Part shown: in pieces, positions 5,293 through 10,967 of the stretch | How positions within the stretch are numbered: the stretch's first letter is position 1 | Layout: each line of letters starts with the position of its first letter | Assembly: GCA_003551485.1 (NCBI GenBank) | Contig: PUMS01000456.1 | Span: 1 to 10,967, forward strand | Reading direction: 5' to 3' | DNA: 10,967 nucleotides | Origin: Phycisphaeraceae bacterium | Lineage (GTDB): Bacteria > Planctomycetota > Phycisphaerae > Phycisphaerales > Phycisphaeraceae | Made by a program: the position numbers and the translations under genes | The notes under the pieces: generated by a model | Seen by the model: the letters and a program-made list of their open reading frames with translations, nothing else | Told to the model about the DNA's origin: nothing | Databases searched by the model: none

Positions 5293-8200
5293 ATGACCCA
5301 CCCAGGCGCCCCGGGCGTATTCCCGGGGGCTGAGCCGGCCGTGTCGACCGCGGCCATGGAGACCGCTGGGGAACCCCAGGACTTGACCGCGGAGCACCGC
5401 ACATCTTACGGGCTTGGCCTCCTGCCGCGCCGCTGGCGACGTCGCCGCCTGGCGCTGCTCTTGGTTCTGCTGGTGGCTGCGGTTGCGGCCTCGGCGTTCT
5501 ACTACTTCACCCACCCGCAGCGCCTGGCCGAACTGGCCGCGACGCAACTGGCGGCCCTGACGGGGGCGGAGGTCAGTGTCGGAGCGGCCCATTTCCAGGT
5601 CAGCGGCCCGCTGGTGCTTTACGATGTGGCGTTGAGGGCGCCCGGGGGCAACGGGACAGGCGCCCTCGTGGCCGAGTTCGGCCGCGTTCACGTCCATCAC
5701 GACCACGGGCAGCTCCTGCAGCGGCGCTTCCGGCCTTTCCTCATCGAGTTGCTCGGTGAGCCGGTTCTGTACATCACCGAGGACCTGGATCGCGACCGGT
5801 TCAACATCGACTGGCTGTTCCACAAGGCGCCTCGGGAGCCCGCAGCCGAACCGCCGCAGTTGCCCACGGTGCGGTTTGACCGGCTTGCCCTGGTCCCCGG
5901 CGAGGTCCGTGGCGGCCGTTACCAGGCGCGCCGGCCCATCCGCCTGATCGGTGAACTGCGCCCCAACGGCAGCGACGTCGAGGCCGGCTTCATCGTCGAT
6001 GTGCGGACCGAGGCGGATGCCGATGCGGTGACCCTCACAGGCCACCTGCCCATCGGCCGCGGCACGGCCAACCTGGACCTGCACCGGGTGGGGCTGGACA
6101 GCCCGCTGATGGATGCGTTGCCCGACCAGTGGCGCCGCTGGCTGATCGATCGCCGGCCCGGCGGCCGCATCGAGCGTATCAACGTGCTGGCCGAGCCGTC
6201 GCGTGAGGTTCGCGCTGAGATCGACCTGGCGGGCACCCGCCTCCTGCCGCCGGGCTGTAGCGAGCCTTTGTTCCTGACGGTCAAGCGAGGCCGGTTCATC
6301 ATGGAGGGCAACCGCGTTCGCACGGACCTGGGGGGCGAACTGGGCGGGTTCGACTATCACATCACCGGGCAGGTCACCAATGCCTTCAGCAGGCGGCCCA
6401 CGATCGACCTGCACCTGGCTGCGCAGGGGCGGATCGAGCCGGACCCGCCCTGGCTGGCCTGGATCACCGACGGGCAGGTCCACACCGCCATCCGACGGGA
6501 ACTGGAGGAGTTTCAGCCCGAAGGGCCGGTCGAGATCGCTGCGCGGCTGACGCAGGGCCCCGATGATCCGCACCTGCGATACGATGCCCAGATCCGCCTC
6601 AATGGTCTGAGGGCCCGGTTCAGGGACTTTCCCTACCCTGTGCGCGACCTTCGCGGCCACATGCGCGTGCGCGATGGACGGCTGACGATTGACCGGGTGG
6701 AAGGCATCGGCCCCAGCGGCGCGGTCATCACGGTTCAGGCATGGGTCGATGACATCGGCCCATCCGCCGGGCCATACGCCGGCGAGGTGCGTGTGTGGTC
6801 CGAGGCGATACCCCTGGATGAGCACCTGCTGGCCGCGATGCGGCCCGAGGACCACCAGGCCGTGGCCATGTTCTTCGATTCCGCGGCCCACCGGCGCCTT
6901 GAGCAGGCGGGGCTGATCCGCTCGGCCGCGCAGAGCGAGCCCGGCGCTGGAGAGGCCCCACCTGCCGCCAGCCATCAGGCACCGGCGGAGGCGGACCTCG
7001 AGCCTGCCGATGGGTCTGCTGAGTCCGGTGGAGCGCCCGCGCCCGCATTCGACCTGGGCGGTCATGCCGCGTTCGAGGCCATCGTCCGCCGCGACCCGCA
7101 CCAGCGTCGGTTGTGGCATCCCACGATCAGCATCCGCCCCGCGGGGTTGCGCTTCATCTACCAGGACTGGCCGTATCCCGGTGTTGTCGAGGGCGGCGCC
7201 ATCCGCATCCAGCGCCGGCAGGTCACCGTCGAGGCCGTGAATGCCCGGCTGCTGGGCGGTGGGGCGTTGGTGATCGACGGCAGCGTCGGTCCGCGCCATC
7301 CGGACCCACAAAGCCCATCCATCCCCGATCTGGCGGTCCGACTCAGCGGGCTCGAGGTCGATGACATGCTTCTGGCTACGCTGCCGCCGGAAGACGCTTC
7401 GTGGCTGGAAACGCTGCACATCGAGGGCAGGATCGATGCCGAGGCCGCCATCGGCGCTGCGGGTGATGCTCAGACCGATTACCGCATCGATGCGCGCCTT
7501 CGCCGGGGCCGGGCATGGCCCAACCGCGACAGCGGCGGGGCGTATCCGCTGGAGGCGCTCGAGGCCGACCTGCGCATCGAGCCGCAGCGTGTGCTCGTCA
7601 GCGACCTGCACGCCCGCCACGGCCCGACCCGGTTCAGCGGTGAGGCCGGCATCCTCGGCCGCGGCGAGGGCCGCGACCTTCGCCTCGAGCTGCGCGCCCA
7701 GGGGCTTCGATTCGAAGACCCCGTGCTCGACCTGACGCCCGTCGGTCGCGATGAGGTGGCCACGGTCAGCGGTCTTCTGGAGGATCACGCCCTTACCGGC
7801 AGCGGTGATGCCCGTGTGAGTCTGCATGCCGTCGGAGATGGGGAGCCCCGCTACCGTGTGGCCATCGAGCCGCACACCGTGGGTCTCGAGGTCGATGGCC
7901 GCCGCATCGCGCTCGAGGGGGGGGCGGGCACGGTCGTGGTCGATGGAACCACGGCACTGCTCGAGGGCGTAAGGTTCAGGCACGCCGGCGGTGAGGTGGC
8001 CGCCGATGGCCAGGTCAGCCTGACCGGTCCGGCGCAGTTCGACCTGCGGTTCGGCGCACGGGGGGAGTCGATCGATGACAGCGTGCGCGCCGTGCTTCCT
8101 GAGGGAGTTCGGACGGTGTTCGATGAACTGGAACTGAGCACGGGTTATGACCTTCGCGAGGCGCGGCTGCGCCGTGCGGTCGACGAGGACGGCCAGGCGA

Positions 8201-9162
8201 CGCTCGGCTTTTCCGCCACGGTGGATGTTGAAGATGCATCGATGCGGATCGGCTTTCCGCTGAAGGAGATGGACGCCACGATCCGCATCGGCCTCAACCA
8301 CCCGCCCGATGCGCCCTGGCCGCGGCTGGATGTGCATGTCGATGCCCGGCGCCTGCGCTACCACGACCGGCTCATCCGTCCGCTGACGGCGCGCCTGGTC
8401 AGCGAGGATGGGGGCGAGATGCTGCACATCCGCGACCTGCACGGCTCGGTCTACGATGGGGCGATCACCGGCCACGGCCGGCTTTTCCGCGAGCAGGATG
8501 CGATGCGCTATGAACTGGAGCTGGCCCTTCAGGAAGTGGCGCTTCAGCCGTTTCTCGATCCCGAAACCGAGCCGCGATGGGATGCCGGCCGACGCCGTGC
8601 CGCCCGTCAGGCCGGCGAGCAGCAGGATATGATCTTCGATGCCGACCAGACCACCGCCCGGCAGTTGGGCCGGGGGGTGGCCTCGGCCAGCCTGACCCTG
8701 GCCGGCGTGGTGGGCGATGATGCAGCGCGGCGGGGGCGCGGGTTGGTCCGCGTGCGCGATGCACGGCTGTTCGAGTTTCCCCTGGCCATGGCCGTGGCGC
8801 AGCTTATCAACCTCAACCTCCCCGCCTCCAGTGCCTTTCATTCGGCCACCTTCGACTACCTGGTCGACGGCGATACCGTGCACTTTGAGGATGTGCGCTT
8901 CCTGGCCCGCTCGCTGGAGATGCGCGGCCAGGGCACGCTGGAGCTGACCAGCCAGCGTCTGTCGCTGCTGTTCCACTCGCGCAACCCCAACGGCAACGAT
9001 CAGATCGGCCCCTTCCCCGACCTGTTCCGCATGCTCAAGGCCGAGTTGTTCTCGATCCGCGTCAGTGGCACGATCGAGCAACCCGAAGCCCGCCTCCAGA
9101 CCCTCACCGCCACCAGCAAGACCATCCAGGAACTGTTCGGAACGCCCAGCAGCAGAGATTGA
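5293..9162 (+). CDS. Large AsmA/YhdP-like inner-membrane-anchored protein (putative bridge-like lipid transporter)
   Basis: The 1289-residue protein is about the size of E. coli YhdP and TamB. A cytoplasmic lead of about 52 residues ends in a basic patch (RRWRRRR, 46-52) before one transmembrane helix (about 53-72), leaving the rest in the periplasm. The segment just after the helix (LAELAATQLAALTGAEVSVG, then SGPLVLYDVALRAPGG) is the typical AsmA-family start. The body is a long run of short beta-strands, split by a Pro/Ala/Glu-rich linker at about 545-590. The last ~130 residues form the AsmA-like C-terminal region: FEFPLAMAVAQLINLNLP, VDGDTVHFEDVRFLARSLEM, RGQGTLEL, and a final VSGTIEQPEARLQ. 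Known relatives span the periplasm as hydrophobic grooves and move phospholipid to the outer membrane; this role is inferred here. The start is the first ATG in frame but has only a weak GGA before it; an ATG at 5356-5358 is possible. The 3' gap (9163-9286) shows no clear terminator. Confidence 0.85.
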   Translation: MTHPGAPGVFPGAEPAVSTAAMETAGEPQDLTAEHRTSYGLGLLPRRWRRRRLALLLVLLVAAVAASAFYYFTHPQRLAELAATQLAALTGAEVSVGAAHFQVSGPLVLYDVALRAPGGNGTGALVAEFGRVHVHHDHGQLLQRRFRPFLIELLGEPVLYITEDLDRDRFNIDWLFHKAPREPAAEPPQLPTVRFDRLALVPGEVRGGRYQARRPIRLIGELRPNGSDVEAGFIVDVRTEADADAVTLTGHLPIGRGTANLDLHRVGLDSPLMDALPDQWRRWLIDRRPGGRIERINVLAEPSREVRAEIDLAGTRLLPPGCSEPLFLTVKRGRFIMEGNRVRTDLGGELGGFDYHITGQVTNAFSRRPTIDLHLAAQGRIEPDPPWLAWITDGQVHTAIRRELEEFQPEGPVEIAARLTQGPDDPHLRYDAQIRLNGLRARFRDFPYPVRDLRGHMRVRDGRLTIDRVEGIGPSGAVITVQAWVDDIGPSAGPYAGEVRVWSEAIPLDEHLLAAMRPEDHQAVAMFFDSAAHRRLEQAGLIRSAAQSEPGAGEAPPAASHQAPAEADLEPADGSAESGGAPAPAFDLGGHAAFEAIVRRDPHQRRLWHPTISIRPAGLRFIYQDWPYPGVVEGGAIRIQRRQVTVEAVNARLLGGGALVIDGSVGPRHPDPQSPSIPDLAVRLSGLEVDDMLLATLPPEDASWLETLHIEGRIDAEAAIGAAGDAQTDYRIDARLRRGRAWPNRDSGGAYPLEALEADLRIEPQRVLVSDLHARHGPTRFSGEAGILGRGEGRDLRLELRAQGLRFEDPVLDLTPVGRDEVATVSGLLEDHALTGSGDARVSLHAVGDGEPRYRVAIEPHTVGLEVDGRRIALEGGAGTVVVDGTTALLEGVRFRHAGGEVAADGQVSLTGPAQFDLRFGARGESIDDSVRAVLPEGVRTVFDELELSTGYDLREARLRRAVDEDGQATLGFSATVDVEDASMRIGFPLKEMDATIRIGLNHPPDAPWPRLDVHVDARRLRYHDRLIRPLTARLVSEDGGEMLHIRDLHGSVYDGAITGHGRLFREQDAMRYELELALQEVALQPFLDPETEPRWDAGRRRAARQAGEQQDMIFDADQTTARQLGRGVASASLTLAGVVGDDAARRGRGLVRVRDARLFEFPLAMAVAQLINLNLPASSAFHSATFDYLVDGDTVHFEDVRFLARSLEMRGQGTLELTSQRLSLLFHSRNPNGNDQIGPFPDLFRMLKAELFSIRVSGTIEQPEARLQTLTATSKTIQELFGTPSSRD

Positions 9163-9286
9163 AGCGGCAAGTCCAACAGGCACCCGCGCGGACATCCATC
9201 TCATCTTCGACCGCACGGGATCGCCAACGGCCCCCCCGCAACAACCGTGCTGCGACCGCGGTATCCTCGTCCACAATGCGCGCAAC

Positions 9287-9949
9287 TCACACCGGCCAGT
9301 GGATGGTGAGGTCCGCCGGCCGCATGTGGGTGAGGATGCGATTGGCGTTGGGGCCGTCGCTGCGGGCGTAATGGGCCTCGGCTTCGACGCCGCTGCGCCC
9401 GCCGCGCTGATGGCGGGCGATGATCCACGTCCGGGCCTGCTCGGGCTCGACCGCCAGCAGCCAGCACTCATCGAGCATGTCTGCAAGTGGATGCCACGGA
9501 GGCTCATCGAGCAGCAGGTAGTTGCCCTCGACGATGAGCAGTCTCACCTCGGGGCCGAGGCGGGCATCGGGCGGCCATACCGGGTCATGTACGGTGCGGT
9601 CGTAGACCGGCACGGCGAGGTCGGCCTGGCCGGCCCTGGCGCGGCCGAGCAGGCGGATGAACCCCTGCACGTTGAAGGTTTCGGGTGAGCCCTTCACGTG
9701 GGCCAGACCGCGGCGGGCAAGCTCGGTGTTGGGCAGGTGAAAGCCGTCCAGAGCCACGATCGCCGCAGCACCGGGCTCGAGCCGCTCGCACGCGGCGTGA
9801 AGCATTGCCGCCAGCGTGCTCTTGCCCGAGCCGCCGATACCGGCGATGCCCGCCACGTAGCGCTTCGGCATTCCGTCACCCGCCGCGGCCAGCAGTCGCC
9901 GTGCCTGCGCGGCCAGGAAAGCCTCATCCACGGCCTGTGATGCCGCCAT
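9287..9949 (-). CDS. P-loop nucleoside/nucleotide-kinase-family protein (uridine kinase / pantothenate kinase / FrcK-like)
   Basis: The 220-residue protein should phosphorylate a small metabolite using ATP. Visible motifs: Walker A GIGGSGKST (37-45), DGFH (68-71; the acid expected to activate the substrate hydroxyl), KGSPETF (86-92), PVYDR (114-118), the Walker-B-like LLIVEGNYLLL (137-147), a lid arginine region ARHQRGG (178-184) and a late GPNANRI (199-205). This combination is typical of the YggC/FrcK group within the uridine kinase/phosphoribulokinase/pantothenate kinase superfamily, whose substrates (sugars, nucleosides, pantothenate) cannot be told from sequence alone. The ATG at 9947-9949 is chosen because GGGAG lies six bases before it; an earlier in-frame ATG at 9994 would overlap the preceding gene by 34 bases. 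It follows the oxidoreductase stop by 11 bases, so the two are surely cotranscribed and probably translationally coupled. This suggests a sugar or sugar-like substrate, but weakly. Confidence 0.88.
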   Translation of the reverse strand: MAASQAVDEAFLAAQARRLLAAAGDGMPKRYVAGIAGIGGSGKSTLAAMLHAACERLEPGAAAIVALDGFHLPNTELARRGLAHVKGSPETFNVQGFIRLLGRARAGQADLAVPVYDRTVHDPVWPPDARLGPEVRLLIVEGNYLLLDEPPWHPLADMLDECWLLAVEPEQARTWIIARHQRGGRSGVEAEAHYARSDGPNANRILTHMRPADLTIHWPV

Positions 9950-9955
9950 GCCCCG

Positions 9956-9960
9956 CTCCC
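9956..9960 (-). promoter_or_regulatory. Ribosome binding site of the kinase gene, touching the upstream stop codon
   Basis: GGGAG on the minus strand directly follows the TGA of the oxidoreductase gene (9961-9963) and lies six bases before the kinase ATG at 9949, the layout expected for translational coupling. Confidence 0.65.
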
Positions 9961-10967
9961 TCACCAGATCCGCGCGTTGCCCAGTCCCTCCCAAATGTGG
10001 TCGCGCATCGCACTGATGACGTTCTCGGCCAGCTCGACCGCGGCCGAGCCGGCGTAGCCATCGACCATCGGCGGTCCGCCGGTGCGCACCGCGGCGAGGA
10101 AGCTACCCAGCTCCGCCGTCAGCGGATCCTGCTCGCCCTCAGCCAGGTCCATGGTCAGTTCATCGATCATCACCAGGCCCGAGTAGTCGAGGTTGGAAAG
10201 GTCGGCCCCGGCCAGCACCTCGTCGCGCAGCTCGCGGAAGGCCAGCTCGTTGTCGGACTTGCGGATCACGATGCCCGAGCGCTTCTGGTAATCCAGGCTC
10301 ACGTAAGCCGTCTCGCTGAACAGGCGAAGGCGGCGGTGGGTGTCGAAGGCCAGGCGGCTGGCGGTGACGTTGGCCACGCAGCCGCTCTCGAAGACGATCC
10401 GGGCGTTGGCGATGTCCTCGTGCTGGCCGAGGATGGGCACGCCGATGGCATCCACCTTCCGCACCGGTGAGCGGGCCAGGGCCAGGACGATATCCAGGTC
10501 GTGGATCATCATGTCCATGACCACGCCCACGTCCAGCGAGCGGAAGGTCATGGGGCTGACGCGGTGGACCTCCATGAAGCGTGCGGGAATCTCCATCGCC
10601 GCCACGGCCCGCACGGCGGGGTTGAACCGCTCGGTGTGGCCGACCTGGAGCACCACGGCGCTGCCCCGGGCCAGCTCCGCCAGTTGCCTCGCCTCGGCCA
10701 CGGTGGCGGCCAGCGGCTTTTCCACCAGGCATGCGATGCCGCGACTGAGCAGCGGCGCGGCCACGGCAGCGTGCCTGACCGTGGGCACGGCCACGCTGAC
10801 AGCGCCGATGCCCGGGTGGGCCTGGAGCATGTCCTCGAGCTCGGTAAAGGCCGCGCAGCCGTACTCATCGGCCACCGTGGCGGCACGCTCTTCATCGGTG
10901 TCCACCACCGCCACCAGCCGTGCGCCGGGCAGGTTGGCATAGGTGCGGGCATGGTGGCGGCCCATGC
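9961..10967 (-). CDS. Gfo/Idh/MocA oxidoreductase, GnnA-like (first residues beyond right edge)
   Basis: At least 334 residues of an NAD(P)-dependent sugar dehydrogenase. The first methionine visible (10963-10965) belongs to the MGRHHAR end of the Rossmann GxGxMG motif, so the true start, roughly ten residues earlier, is outside the window. Counting from that Met: EKPLA at 82-86 (catalytic Lys83), GHTERFNP at 109-116, and the second catalytic segment DMMIHDLDIVLAL at 151-163 with His155. The stretch EDIANARIVFESGCVANVTAS (183-203) and YVSLDYQ (221-227) resemble the subgroup often encoded beside lpxA/lpxB, which includes GnnA, the UDP-GlcNAc 3-dehydrogenase that, with the aminotransferase GnnB, makes the 3-amino sugar of some lipid A. 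Here lpxA is about 5 kb away and no gnnB is in the window, so the substrate is inferred. It is the upstream gene of a pair with the kinase; the promoter is outside the window. Confidence 0.9.
   Translation of the reverse strand, partial: MGRHHARTYANLPGARLVAVVDTDEERAATVADEYGCAAFTELEDMLQAHPGIGAVSVAVPTVRHAAVAAPLLSRGIACLVEKPLAATVAEARQLAELARGSAVVLQVGHTERFNPAVRAVAAMEIPARFMEVHRVSPMTFRSLDVGVVMDMMIHDLDIVLALARSPVRKVDAIGVPILGQHEDIANARIVFESGCVANVTASRLAFDTHRRLRLFSETAYVSLDYQKRSGIVIRKSDNELAFRELRDEVLAGADLSNLDYSGLVMIDELTMDLAEGEQDPLTAELGSFLAAVRTGGPPMVDGYAGSAAVELAENVISAMRDHIWEGLGNARIW

Noticed and set aside
9163..9286. Search for a terminator or small gene between the AsmA-like gene and the kinase gene.
   Set aside because: No GC stem followed by T, no small frame with a ribosome site, and no recognisable RNA motif; I see nothing supportable.
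5275..9507. A 1410-codon open frame on the minus strand, opposite the AsmA-like gene.
   Set aside because: It is codon-aligned with the AsmA-like frame, so a stop there needs a sense TTA, CTA or TCA codon, all rare in this high-G+C gene. The sense protein has a transmembrane anchor and family motifs; the antisense product shows none and also overlaps the kinase gene.

Overview
This is a high-G+C chromosomal window from a diderm (Gram-negative-type) bacterium. It contains no mobile element, CRISPR array, tRNA or rRNA. It carries a bacterial type A RNase P RNA, lpxA (first step of lipid A synthesis), a large AsmA/YhdP-like envelope protein, an exported HEAT-repeat protein, and a Gfo/Idh/MocA oxidoreductase of the kind often found beside lpx genes. 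I infer a non-proteobacterial diderm, plausibly a planctomycete of the Phycisphaerae type, but nothing in the window proves this.

Layout, left to right. (1) Positions 1-647, minus strand: the start of a gene that leaves the window on the left, with a degenerate Gfo/Idh/MocA-like N-terminal half. (2) Positions 755-1184, plus strand: rnpB, followed by an intrinsic hairpin at 1199-1228 that lies between rnpB and the facing HEAT-repeat gene and could serve both strands. (3) Positions 1299-3539, minus: a 746-aa secreted HEAT-repeat protein with an embedded receiver-like domain lacking phosphorylation residues; it has a good sigma70-type promoter. (4) Positions 3798-4622, minus: lpxA with a TTG start and a clear Shine-Dalgarno. 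(5) Positions 4842-5192, minus: a stand-alone tRNA-binding domain like the C-terminal/beta part of methionyl-tRNA synthetase. (6) Positions 5293-9162, plus: a 1289-aa AsmA/YhdP-like inner-membrane-anchored protein, transcribed divergently from (5). (7) Positions 9287-9949 and 9961-10967, minus: a P-loop small-molecule kinase immediately downstream of a Gfo/Idh/MocA oxidoreductase whose first residues lie beyond the right edge.

Functional picture. lpxA, the GnnA-like oxidoreductase and the AsmA-like protein point to outer-membrane lipid synthesis and transport. If the oxidoreductase is a UDP-GlcNAc 3-dehydrogenase, lipid A may carry a 3-amino sugar and amide-linked acyl chains; this is a hypothesis. 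RNase P RNA and the tRNA-binding protein are translation/tRNA functions that happen to be nearby. I see no clearly new multi-gene system. The best leads are the pseudo-receiver in an exported HEAT protein, the lipid A sugar hypothesis, the degenerate oxidoreductase-like gene at the left edge, and the two-gene oxidoreductase-kinase unit. Very long antisense open frames, including one of 1410 codons opposite the AsmA-like gene, are explained by codon bias and are not annotated.
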